Origin: Ignavibacteria bacterium
Lineage (GTDB): Bacteria > Bacteroidota > Ignavibacteria > Tepidaquicellales > OLB5
Assembly: GCA_030835085.1 (NCBI GenBank)
Contig: JAUQWQ010000105.1
Span: 1 to 34,316 of the forward strand
Direction: 5' to 3'
DNA length: 34,316 nt
A program made the translations under genes and the position numbers. The notes beneath the pieces were generated by a model that saw only the letters and a program-made list of their open reading frames with translations, ran no database searches and was not told where the DNA came from. Positions 1 to 6,968 of the stretch are shown here, in pieces (within the stretch, counting starts at the first letter, position 1; each line of letters begins with the position of its first letter).

Positions 1-84
1 AACCAGCGGGCATAACATGTCCACAAAGAGCCCTGTAATAGGTGCTGAATTCTGGATCAGATATATTTTAATGCCGTTTTTCAT
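1..84 (-). CDS. possible 5' end of a truncated gene
   Basis: On the minus strand an ATG at 84-82 opens a frame that stays open for 28 codons to the window edge. It begins M-K-N-G-I-K-I-Y-L-I-Q-N-S, which looks like a first beta-strand. A weak purine stretch (AGGA) lies about 13 nt upstream. The product cannot be recognised from 28 residues. A plus-strand frame at 17-211 overlaps it but gives a low-complexity peptide with no ribosome-binding site. The call rests only on an open frame and a plausible N-terminus, so it is weak. The remaining sequence to 256 is AT-rich and shows nothing recognisable. Confidence 0.3.
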   Translation of the reverse strand, partial: MKNGIKIYLIQNSAPITGLFVDMLCPLV

Positions 85-256
85 TTTATATTTAGAGTCC
101 TTTTACAAGCTCTGGTTAGTTATAAATATTTGTGAGTTAAAATTTGATGCTAAATTGTGTTATTACAAAACTAATAATTTTTTAAATGAGTGTCAAGAAA
201 TAATTCAGTAATTTTTTACAAAATGTCATTTATGAAGTTTAATCAATGAAAAAAAT

Positions 257-1927
257 TTATTTCAGCACAACCATTTTTTTCACATCTGAATAATTTCCGG
301 CTGTAAGCCTGTAATAATACACACCGCTTGGCAGTTCAGATGCGTCAAAGTCCACTTCATAGCTACCGGTTTTGTATTCACCGTTATACAGTATCTTAAT
401 TTCTCTTCCTGTTACATCAAAGATTGCGAGCTGAACATTTTTGCCGGAGTTATTTCGCTCAGGCAGCTCAAACTTTATCTTAGTTACCGGATTAAACGGA
501 TTTGGATAATTCTGATATAACCTGAAATTTTCCGGAATTTCTGTGTTATTGTGAACAATTCCGATAACCTGCGAACATGGATCCAGCAGGTCAGTAATAA
601 CAATCCGCTCAGAACTGATATAACCACCCGCACTATAAGGGACATATACATAAAAAGTATCTGCAGAAGTTATTTCTATTGTTCTGGTTGTTTCTCCGGT
701 TGACCATAAATAAGAGCTGTGCCCTTCGGGTGCTTCCAGGAAATGTTTACCGCCTGATACACTGCAGTACAAAGGTGGTCTTTGCAAAGTAAACGGCAGG
801 GTTGTATAATTAAATGTACGGTAAGATGTCATACTGTCAGCAGAGCTGACTTCCATAACAATATTTCCATTTGGTTTAACAACGCTGAAAGTTGAGTTAC
901 CGCCCGAAAGTTTTCCCCAGTCAATTACTGTATTGCCGTTTGCTAGTCTTTGTGCGCCGCCTGTGAATCTGCTGTATATATTATTGCCGTATGTATAGCT
1001 CCACACAAGATTTGCAGTAAGGTTATTTTCGTTCAACTGGTATTCGAGTGCTCTTGCGGGGTGAATTGGATTTAAGTTATAACCGTTATCAAACAGAGTG
1101 ATATTCCCGTTTGAAATTCTCCGGATATCATGCTGGCCCCAGAATCCGGAATATGGATCGTTGCTGAAAGTGAACTGATTGCGCTTTCCTCCCAGCCGCC
1201 ACATAATTGCGCCCGTTTGACGGTTGATTTTCGTAATCTCGTTAAAATGGCGGGATGAAAGCAGTATATTCCCATCTGAATCCCTTTCAATTGCATTACT
1301 GTGCGTCCAGTCAACAAGCGTTGGCGAAAATAACCACTCTTCCGTCACATCACTGAAGTCGAAATGTTCGGATGCTTTCCACGTGAATACCGCGTTATTA
1401 TTATCGTCCAATTCCTGTACAATTACACTAAGCACTGTGGCAGCGCTGCTGCCGGGTGAACCGTTTCCATTGAAGTAGTTGTAAGAAGAAAGATCCATTG
1501 TTATTAACTCATACGCCAATACAAGATAATTACCGTTTGGCAGAAGCTGTACATCATGCAGGTCGGTAAAAATTCCGCCCGGACATTTAACTGAATCGAT
1601 TACATTGAACATACTATCAAGAATGTGGTACCTTGCCGTTACGTTGCTTCCGGTTGGTGCTGCTTGAGAGATAGTGCCATCAGGCTGCAGTTTAAAATCG
1701 TTTTGTGCCCTGGTATATTTTTTGATAAGAACTATCTGCCCGAACCGGTCGAGTATCATTGAATTAAAATTTTCAGCGGGAGTGTTTTGTTTGAGTCCGT
1801 GGATGAAATAATAACCCGTTGTTGCATCAGGATCATTTATGACAACTGAATATTGAGGGATAACCTGCGAAAATGACGCAGCAGAAAGTAATACAAAGGA
1901 AATAAAAATAAAAATTCGTTTAACCAT
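257..1927 (-). CDS. secreted aryl-sulfotransferase (ASST)-like protein with T9SS sorting domain
   Basis: 556 aa. Residues 1-20 are a signal peptide. Residues about 25-385 resemble the ASST/arylsulfotransferase beta-propeller family, with blade motifs of the type H-D-x-Q-x-L-P-N-G-N (H124), T-H-S-N-A (H209), G-Q-H-D-I-R (H266) and G-G-A-Q-R-L-x-N-G-N (324-332). In characterised ASSTs a histidine is transiently sulfated while sulfate moves between phenolic compounds; which histidine would serve here was not established. Residues about 470-556 are a type A sorting domain (Y-P-N-P-F-N-P at 474-480, ending in K-K-M-V-V-L-K). The protein is therefore expected on the cell surface or released, rather than periplasmic like the enterobacterial enzymes. 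It stands alone, with no DsbA/DsbB-like partners beside it. Family assignment is good; sulfotransferase activity is inferred. Confidence 0.8.
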   Translation of the reverse strand: MVKRIFIFISFVLLSAASFSQVIPQYSVVINDPDATTGYYFIHGLKQNTPAENFNSMILDRFGQIVLIKKYTRAQNDFKLQPDGTISQAAPTGSNVTARYHILDSMFNVIDSVKCPGGIFTDLHDVQLLPNGNYLVLAYELITMDLSSYNYFNGNGSPGSSAATVLSVIVQELDDNNNAVFTWKASEHFDFSDVTEEWLFSPTLVDWTHSNAIERDSDGNILLSSRHFNEITKINRQTGAIMWRLGGKRNQFTFSNDPYSGFWGQHDIRRISNGNITLFDNGYNLNPIHPARALEYQLNENNLTANLVWSYTYGNNIYSRFTGGAQRLANGNTVIDWGKLSGGNSTFSVVKPNGNIVMEVSSADSMTSYRTFNYTTLPFTLQRPPLYCSVSGGKHFLEAPEGHSSYLWSTGETTRTIEITSADTFYVYVPYSAGGYISSERIVITDLLDPCSQVIGIVHNNTEIPENFRLYQNYPNPFNPVTKIKFELPERNNSGKNVQLAIFDVTGREIKILYNGEYKTGSYEVDFDASELPSGVYYYRLTAGNYSDVKKMVVLK

Positions 1928-2002
1928 ATCTTACAATATAATTAAACGAATTCAGAATCTAAACAGCCTGTAAAACCCTCTGTAGTTTACTATAACTACA
2001 TA

Positions 2003-2803
2003 TTATACTTCAATTTCGCCGTTTATAACTGTCAACGCTTCGCCAGTCAAATAAACCCTGTCACCTTCAATAACTATATCAAGTGTGCCGCCGCGCTCAG
2101 ATGCCTGGTAAGCTTTGAATGTGTTCTTACCAAGTCTGCCTTGCCAGTAGGGCGCCAGCGCACAGTGCGCAGAGCCTGTTACGGGATCTTCCTGGATACC
2201 TTTTTCAGGAGCGAAAAAGCGAGAAATGAAATCATACCCCGGCATATCAGCCACTGCAGTGATAATTGTTCCCCACCCGGGAAGCTTAAGCATCACATTA
2301 AAATCAGGTTTAAGGTTGCGAATATCTGATTCGCTGCCAAGCTCAATGATGTAATTCCATTTTGTCATTCCCACATACTTTGGCTGTACTCCGCCAATTG
2401 CATCAATGAGTTCCGGGGGATATTCAATTTTCTTCTGCGGAATCGCGGGAAAATCGAGAGTAATTTTTCCATTGTTGTACTTTGCAGTAAGCAAACCGCT
2501 GCGCGTATTGAAATTTATCGTTTCATCCTTTTTGCAGATTCCTTCCTGCCACATAATGTGTGAAGATGCAAGTGTAGCGTGACCACAGAGATCAACTTCG
2601 CTGACAGGTGTCATCCATCTTAAGCTGTAGGTGTCAGAATCTTTTTCCCTCAGCACGAATGCCGTTTCAGCCAGATTAAGCTCAAATGCAATATTCTGCA
2701 TAAGGCTGGTTGGGATATCCTCTTTGAGCAGGCATACTGCTGCGGGATTCCCTTTAAACGGTTCATTTGTAAATGCATCAACTGTGAATATTGGTAGTTT
2801 CAT
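2003..2803 (-). CDS. PhzF-family epimerase/isomerase-like enzyme
   Basis: 266 aa, normal for the PhzF / diaminopimelate-epimerase-fold family. The start gives M-K-L-P-I-F-T-V-D-A-F-T, the usual family N-terminus. Seen: G-N-P-A-A-V at 18-23, N-L-A-E-T-A-F-V with the candidate catalytic glutamate E46, C-G-H-A-T-L-A at 73-79, and D-P-V-T-G-S-A-H at 206-213. PhzF of phenazine producers isomerises trans-2,3-dihydro-3-hydroxyanthranilate, but most relatives lie outside phenazine clusters and have unknown substrates. No phenazine genes are nearby, so the substrate is unknown. It is cytoplasmic with no signal peptide. It appears monocistronic, with a promoter candidate at 2846-2876. Confidence 0.9.
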   Translation of the reverse strand: MKLPIFTVDAFTNEPFKGNPAAVCLLKEDIPTSLMQNIAFELNLAETAFVLREKDSDTYSLRWMTPVSEVDLCGHATLASSHIMWQEGICKKDETINFNTRSGLLTAKYNNGKITLDFPAIPQKKIEYPPELIDAIGGVQPKYVGMTKWNYIIELGSESDIRNLKPDFNVMLKLPGWGTIITAVADMPGYDFISRFFAPEKGIQEDPVTGSAHCALAPYWQGRLGKNTFKAYQASERGGTLDIVIEGDRVYLTGEALTVINGEIEV

Positions 2804-2845
2804 TTGAATGATGTGATTAAATTATGAGCGGCTTTTATTAGTCTT

Positions 2846-2876
2846 CAAAGATAAAAGGAAGAGAGAGATAATTCAA
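2846..2876 (-). promoter_or_regulatory. Bacteroidota-type promoter for the PhzF gene
   Basis: Read on the minus strand: TTG at 2876-2874, 20 nt, then TATCTTTG at 2853-2846. This matches the Bacteroidota housekeeping pattern TTG / TAnnTTTG. Transcription would start near 2840, about 35 nt before the ATG. The imperfect palindrome at 2876-2904 abuts the upstream edge of the TTG element. Confidence 0.55.
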
Positions 2877-2904
2877 GGCAGACCATGATTTACATGATCT
2901 GCCT
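2876..2904. repeat. imperfect palindrome next to the PhzF promoter
   Basis: Arms AGGCAGACCAT (2876-2886) and ATGATCTGCCT (2894-2904) pair with one mismatch on the plus strand, which becomes a C:A on one RNA strand and G:U on the other. Arms are 11 nt with a 7-nt centre. Read on the minus strand the centre contains TAAATC, also the loop of the palindrome at 3085-3100. It could be an operator or a member of a dispersed palindromic repeat family. Confidence 0.5.
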
Positions 2905-2912
2905 GAATAACA

Positions 2913-2940
2913 TGTACAGACGTGCCGGTGGCACGTCTCA
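2913..2940 (+). repeat. REP-like palindrome, unit A
   Basis: A perfect 9-bp stem, AGACGTGCC (2918-2926) and GGCACGTCT (2930-2938), around a 3-nt loop, flanked by TGTAC and CA. It pairs with unit B at 2991-3017, which has the same flanks in the opposite orientation. No U-tract follows, so a terminator role is unlikely. Together the two resemble an inverted REP pair (BIME-like). Confidence 0.6.
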
Positions 2941-2990
2941 AAATATAAACCATTGAATTTCTGTTTGGCAATTTTTTTAAAATCTAACCA

Positions 2991-3017
2991 TGAGACGCCC
3001 CAGCGGGGCGTCTTTAC
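2991..3017 (-). repeat. REP-like palindrome, unit B, inverted relative to unit A
   Basis: A perfect 9-bp stem, AGACGCCCC (2993-3001) and GGGGCGTCT (3005-3013), with a 3-nt loop. Read on the minus strand its flanks are TGTAA and CA, matching unit A. Two stem positions differ from unit A with both partners changed, so pairing is kept. Confidence 0.6.
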
Positions 3018-3041
3018 AGAATCTGAAACATGATATAAAAC

Positions 3042-3071
3042 AAAAAAGCCGCTCAATTTTTGAGCGGCTTT
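3042..3071 (-). terminator. Rho-independent terminator of the gene at 3111-4031
   Basis: A perfect 12-bp stem, AAAGCCGCTCAA (3045-3056) and TTGAGCGGCTTT (3060-3071), with a 3-nt loop. On the minus-strand transcript the stem is followed by a run of U (complement of the A-run 3042-3047). It lies about 40 nt past the stop codon of the upstream minus-strand gene. Confidence 0.85.
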
Positions 3072-3084
3072 GAAATTCTGTGAA

Positions 3085-3100
3085 ATCCTTAAATCAGGAT
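3085..3100. repeat. short palindrome with TAAATC loop
   Basis: ATCCT (3085-3089), loop TAAATC, AGGAT (3096-3100). The loop is shared with the 2876-2904 palindrome read on the opposite strand although the arms differ. This suggests two members of one palindromic repeat family in the same gap. Low certainty, since arms are only 5 bp. Confidence 0.3.
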
Positions 3101-3110
3101 AATCTGTAGT

Positions 3111-4031
3111 TTATTTTGTAAATACCATCTTCTGAACTTCAACCATTTCAGGGGTTTTAATTCTGTAGAAGTAAACGCCTGATGGAAGGTTTGCAGCATT
3201 GAATGTAACTGAATGCTCGCCTTCCGACTGTGATTCATCAACTAAAACCACAACTTCACGGCCTAAGCGGTCGTAAACTGTAATTTTAACGCTGGTTGAG
3301 TTCTTTAATGTGTAGTTAATTTTTGTTTCGGGGTTAAACGGGTTAGGATAGTTCCTTGCGGTGAAATATGACTCACCGTTATTCATATCAGTCTGAGCGG
3401 TTTCCTGTTTAAGCTCTTTGCTGTAACGCTCTGAGATCATTGCAACACCTGTTTCAACCGGGCTTGCTGAAAACTCTTTGCCTGTCTGGAAAGAGAACTG
3501 GATTCCTAAAGCTTCCTGCTCTAAGATGGAAAAATCGTCATCTTTGCTTTTTGATACTATTTTGAACTCTGACTGGTTAATGTTAAAATGCGCTTCTTTC
3601 CAGCCTGAAAAATTCATGCTGAACGGTTTTGATTCAAGCCTTGCATCAGTGTTCTCATCATACTTACCATCGTTGTTCTTATCGAATAACACCTGTATTG
3701 TTACGGTCATATCGTTATTGATACCCTGTAACATCACTGAAAGTATGTTATTTTCAGCAACCTGAAGCTTTTCTTCTTTTCTGATCAAGCCTGCGAACGA
3801 ATTCGGTGTGATCTGCTTGTTTGATGAGGAGATTATACCGTAGCCGTTTTCGAGGTTATCCTCTTTATGGGAATATTTCATGGAAAGATCGCCGCCTGAA
3901 TACCAACCCGGCATTGTGTGATCACCAAAGCTATCGATAACGTATAAGTTTGAATTTTGTGCAAGGACTGCTGAAGCTGAAAGCAAAACTGCAAAAACAG
4001 TAAATACAAATCTAGTAATGAATTTGATCAT
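3111..4031 (-). CDS. secreted T9SS cargo of unknown function
   Basis: 306 aa. The signal peptide is residues 1-24, ending A-V-L-A-Q. The middle region (25-220) is beta-rich. It has an acidic loop D-K-N-N-D-G-K-Y-D (117-125) that looks like a dockerin/EF-hand-type calcium site, and a following F-S-G-W-K-E-A-H-F-N-I-N stretch reminiscent of carbohydrate-binding jelly-roll domains. Residues about 226-306 form a type A sorting domain (R-N-Y-P-N-P-F-N-P to M-V-F-T-K). The start is supported by a G-rich ribosome-binding site (GGGGG) just upstream. It is expected at the cell surface. No catalytic motif was recognised, so function is open. It ends in a strong terminator. Confidence 0.8.
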   Translation of the reverse strand: MIKFITRFVFTVFAVLLSASAVLAQNSNLYVIDSFGDHTMPGWYSGGDLSMKYSHKEDNLENGYGIISSSNKQITPNSFAGLIRKEEKLQVAENNILSVMLQGINNDMTVTIQVLFDKNNDGKYDENTDARLESKPFSMNFSGWKEAHFNINQSEFKIVSKSKDDDFSILEQEALGIQFSFQTGKEFSASPVETGVAMISERYSKELKQETAQTDMNNGESYFTARNYPNPFNPETKINYTLKNSTSVKITVYDRLGREVVVLVDESQSEGEHSVTFNAANLPSGVYFYRIKTPEMVEVQKMVFTK

Positions 4032-4087
4032 TAAATTACCCCCATGGTAAATTTTTTGAAAATGTTAATAAATGATAAGTATTTCGG

Positions 4088-4104
4088 CCCGTAAGTATTA
4101 CGGG
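4088..4104 (-). terminator. hairpin after the small sorting-domain gene
   Basis: A perfect 7-bp stem CCCGTAA / TTACGGG with a 3-nt loop starts 4 nt past the stop codon of the 4109-4477 gene. AAGTA (4077-4081) and TACTT (4109-4113) can add an outer stem. No U-tract follows on the minus strand, so it is a weak or Rho-assisted terminator, or an RNA-stabilising hairpin. Confidence 0.4.
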
Positions 4105-4108
4105 TAAA

Positions 4109-4477
4109 CTACTTAACCAGAGTCATTCTCTTTACAGAGGAATAGTCTCCGACTTGCAGTTTATAGAGGTAAATGCCTGCGGGCAGATCGTTAGCATCAA
4201 ATGTAACTTCATAGTATCCGGCTGTTTGATAGCCATCAACTAAAACCCGCACAGACTGTCCGACAAGATTAAAAACAGTTAATTTAACGTTGCCATCGGT
4301 CTTCAGATCATACGAAAGTTGTGTAGATGGGTTGAATGGATTGGGATAATTTTGATTGAGTTCGAACTTATCAGGATTACCCTTGAAATCCAACAGCTGT
4401 TCTTTATTATCGGCGCTCACTTTTAAAGTGCCGAAGACAAAGAATAGACTAAATAGTATTATGTAAACTTTCGTCAT
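4109..4477 (-). CDS. stand-alone T9SS sorting-domain protein
   Basis: 122 aa. Signal peptide about 1-22, a short charged linker (23-40), then a complete type A sorting domain (41-122: N-Q-N-Y-P-N-P-F-N-P at 41-50, ending V-K-R-M-T-L-V-K). No cargo domain exists between signal peptide and sorting domain. In ordinary cargo this domain is recognised by the T9SS translocon and removed or processed at the surface, so a protein made only of it is odd. It could be a remnant of a shortened cargo gene, a small surface protein in its own right, or a competitor or regulator of sorting. It has its own promoter candidate and a downstream hairpin, which favours an expressed gene over a decaying remnant. 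Confidence 0.8.
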   Translation of the reverse strand: MTKVYIILFSLFFVFGTLKVSADNKEQLLDFKGNPDKFELNQNYPNPFNPSTQLSYDLKTDGNVKLTVFNLVGQSVRVLVDGYQTAGYYEVTFDANDLPAGIYLYKLQVGDYSSVKRMTLVK

Positions 4478-4506
4478 TTACTGGTTTTATCTCTAAAATA
4501 CTTGTA

Positions 4507-4537
4507 CAAAGTTAATTATAAATGTTTTTAATGTCAA
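4507..4537 (-). promoter_or_regulatory. Bacteroidota-type promoter for the small sorting-domain gene
   Basis: On the minus strand TTG at 4537-4535, 20 nt, then TAACTTTG at 4514-4507. It lies 30 nt upstream of the ATG. Spacing is identical to the PhzF, lon and 9160 promoters. Confidence 0.55.
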
Positions 4538-4573
4538 TACAACCTATACTGTAAACCCGTGATATTGAATTAT

Positions 4574-4607
4574 GGGGAAAATGGCATATTTTCAGGCCAC
4601 TTTCCCC
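4574..4607 (-). terminator. hairpin downstream of htrA
   Basis: Arms GGGGAAAATGGC (4574-4585) and GCCACTTTCCCC (4596-4607). The single non-Watson-Crick position is A:C on the plus strand but G:U on the minus-strand RNA, so the 12-bp stem is fully paired only in the htrA transcript. It starts 13 nt past the htrA stop. The U-tract is poor, so termination strength is uncertain. Confidence 0.5.
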
Positions 4608-4620
4608 TAAAAATGTACTA

Positions 4621-6144
4621 TTATTGTATTTTTAAAGCAACAATTCGTTCCTGTCCTGATTTATCAACTACCTTAAGAAGTATCGGATCCCCTGACTTCT
4701 TGTCGCTAATTACATCGGTCAGATCCTTAACATCGTTTATTTTCTTCTTATTTGCCTCAACAATCACCATTCCTTCAGCCAAACCGCGTAAAAATGATTC
4801 TGACATTCTTTCAACCGAGGTTACCACAACACCGCCAGAAATATTGTACTTTTCCTTAAGCGATGAAGGCGCATCCTGAACAGCCATACCAAGTGAATTT
4901 ATGGAAGTTGAAGAAACTCCCTTGTTACTTCCCTCTTCTTTGTTGTTATTGTTCATGGATGTCTGTTTCTCTTCTTCAGCCCTTGGCTTTAAAGTTACAT
5001 CCTTCTCAATTGTTTTGCCATCCCTGAACACAGTAAGCTTGGCAATATCGCCCGGGCGTTTGCTGTTGATAATTACCTGCAGCTCGTTTGAAGCATTTAC
5101 TTCTTTGCCGTCAACAGAAAGTATCACGTCGCCTGCCTGCAAGCCTGCTTCATCGCCGCCGCCGCCTTTTTGAACGCTCTGCACAAGAACGCCTTTGGCT
5201 TTATCCAAACCAAGGCCCTTTGCCATTGTCTCATCAACTGTCTGTATCTGTACACCAATGTATCCGCGTACTACTTTACCTGATTTTATAAGTTCCTGTG
5301 AAACTGATTTTACAATGTTAACAGGAATAGCAAATCCATATCCCTGGTAATAACCGGTATTTGTTTTTATAGCGCTGTTGATACCTATTAACTGACCGTT
5401 AACATCAACCAGTGCGCCGCCGGAATTACCCGGATTAATAGCTGCATCAGTCTGAATAAAATTCTCAATTGCATAACCGCCGCCGTTGACACCGATATTT
5501 CTGCCCATTGCGCTGACAATACCTGCTGTTACGGTGTAGTTGAGTCCAAGCGGATTACCGATTGCAAGAACCCACTCACCTACCTGCAGATTATCAGAAT
5601 TGCCCATTGACATTACCGGCAGATCGTTTGCTTCAATTTTAATTACTGCAAGATCTGTATTTTCATCAAGTCCTATTACCTTTGCATCAAATTCACGTTT
5701 ATCGGTAAGCACAACTTTAATGCCATGCTCTCCGGCACCTTTTACAACATGGTTATTAGTTACAATGTAACCATCTTTAGAAATGATAACGCCGGAACCG
5801 CTTCCCATCTGGGGACCCTGGTCAGGCATCTGGCCATCCGGACCGAAGAAGAATCTGAACGGATCGTTGGGATCCTGCGGCTGCTGGTTATTTTCAGGCT
5901 GTTTCTGGCCTGATTTCACTTCAATGTAAACAACAGTTGGAGTAACAGTCTTGCTTATCTCAATGAACGCGTCATTTAAGCTCTTTACATTCGGGTTCAC
6001 TGTAATAGGCGGTGTTGTGTTGAACTCCACCTGTGAATCAGAGTGTACAACTTTAACGCCGCTGAAATTAGCTATGAGCACAGCTCCGAAGATTATTGAA
6101 AGCAGCACCACAAAACCGGCTGCTATTATTGATTTTCTAGGCAT
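4621..6144 (-). CDS. htrA: HtrA/DegP-family periplasmic serine protease
   Basis: 507 aa. Residues 7-26 form a hydrophobic N-terminal segment, either a signal sequence or a DegS-like anchor; no clear cleavage site is visible. The trypsin-like domain (about 55-285) has the full S1C triad: H132 in T-N-N-H-V-V, D164 in N-T-D-L-A-V and S241 in G-N-S-G-G. A Q/P/F-rich loop (about 80-112) precedes it, like the LA loop of DegP. PDZ1 is about 290-390 and PDZ2 about 415-507, joined by an N/E/K/S-rich linker. The role is degradation or refolding of damaged envelope proteins. The start has AAGGAG 11 nt upstream. It lies 93 nt downstream of recO on the same strand and may be partly co-transcribed with it; no promoter of the type seen elsewhere was found in that gap. 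Exact orthology to degP, degQ or degS is not settled. Confidence 0.95.
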   Translation of the reverse strand: MPRKSIIAAGFVVLLSIIFGAVLIANFSGVKVVHSDSQVEFNTTPPITVNPNVKSLNDAFIEISKTVTPTVVYIEVKSGQKQPENNQQPQDPNDPFRFFFGPDGQMPDQGPQMGSGSGVIISKDGYIVTNNHVVKGAGEHGIKVVLTDKREFDAKVIGLDENTDLAVIKIEANDLPVMSMGNSDNLQVGEWVLAIGNPLGLNYTVTAGIVSAMGRNIGVNGGGYAIENFIQTDAAINPGNSGGALVDVNGQLIGINSAIKTNTGYYQGYGFAIPVNIVKSVSQELIKSGKVVRGYIGVQIQTVDETMAKGLGLDKAKGVLVQSVQKGGGGDEAGLQAGDVILSVDGKEVNASNELQVIINSKRPGDIAKLTVFRDGKTIEKDVTLKPRAEEEKQTSMNNNNKEEGSNKGVSSTSINSLGMAVQDAPSSLKEKYNISGGVVVTSVERMSESFLRGLAEGMVIVEANKKKINDVKDLTDVISDKKSGDPILLKVVDKSGQERIVALKIQ

Positions 6145-6237
6145 ATTAATTTTTTCTCCTTGTTTCGTTTTTTAGAGTATTGAATCTAAATAAATGGTAA
6201 GAACGGACTATAATTTATCCCCTGTATGAATTAATTC

Positions 6238-6951
6238 TTAAAATAAATCCTGTGAATTAAAAACTTTTTTCGCGTTAGAAAAACCCGCGTATTCAAAATG
6301 ATCTCTCATGTAATTTTCGAAGAATTTTTCAAGCGCAAATACCTGTTGCTTTGATATATTAAGGGACATCAACTGATTAAAGTTCCCTTCGCTTAAGACC
6401 TCGAGTGTGCTGTGATCACCGGCCGAAAACCTGTTTTCGTAAAAATATCTATTTTGCCCGTTAATTTCAACATTACCGCCGGGCAACTCACCCAGTCTTA
6501 TATTATACCCAAGCAGGCTCAATAATCTGAATTCAAAGTTAAATAACACATTTACATAGTTTTTAGTTGCACTTTCCAGAATTTGCAGCGAGTTGGCAAG
6601 CAAATTGTAAATATTTGTATTTTCCTGATATTCGGCGGTAGTTTTGTTAACCAGCTCAACCATCCTGTAGCCTATCTGCATTTTATCGTAATCATCGTAA
6701 ATGCTGTTCAATGTAATTAGATGCTCGGCACCGGAAATTAGATGCAGTGTGCGGGTCTCTTTATAATAAAACATTACATTTACCAGCGCCATTGATTGCA
6801 GGGCGCCGCCCCAGCGTGTTTTGGAATTCCTGACACCTTTGGCAATGCCTTTTAGCTTGCCGTGCGAATCGGTAAAAAAGGTGATAATTTTACTGGTCTC
6901 TCTGTAATTATCACATTTTAAAATCACGGCTTTTGTTTTTACTATCGGCAT
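6238..6951 (-). CDS. recO: DNA repair protein RecO
   Basis: 237 aa, typical length. The N-terminal OB-fold is recognisable (K-T-K-A-V-I-L, then Y-R-E-T-S-K-I-I-T-F-F-T, then G-K-L-K-G-I-A-K-G-V-R, residues 5-41). RecO anneals SSB-coated single strands and helps load RecA with RecR. The C-terminal part has the helical region with L-L-G-Y-N, but the CxxC pairs that bind zinc in many RecO proteins are absent: the region after L-G-Y-N-I-R-L-G-E-L-P has no cysteine. It starts 17 nt after mtnA ends, the last tight member of the pfkB-mtnA-recO group. Confidence 0.9.
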   Translation of the reverse strand: MPIVKTKAVILKCDNYRETSKIITFFTDSHGKLKGIAKGVRNSKTRWGGALQSMALVNVMFYYKETRTLHLISGAEHLITLNSIYDDYDKMQIGYRMVELVNKTTAEYQENTNIYNLLANSLQILESATKNYVNVLFNFEFRLLSLLGYNIRLGELPGGNVEINGQNRYFYENRFSAGDHSTLEVLSEGNFNQLMSLNISKQQVFALEKFFENYMRDHFEYAGFSNAKKVFNSQDLF

Positions 6952-6968
6952 TTATTCAGTGCAGCAGT

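Noticed and set aside
17-211. 64-codon plus-strand frame at the left edge
   Set aside because: No ribosome-binding site, biased hydrophobic low-quality peptide, and overlap with a more gene-like minus-strand start at 84.
2838-3056. 72-codon minus-strand frame in the PhzF upstream gap
   Set aside because: Its DNA is made of the terminator, two REP-like palindromes and the PhzF promoter; the peptide is cysteine-rich by chance and has no ribosome-binding site.
4901-5173. 90-codon and other plus-strand frames antisense to htrA
   Set aside because: Shadows of the strong protease frame; no start signals and no recognisable motifs.
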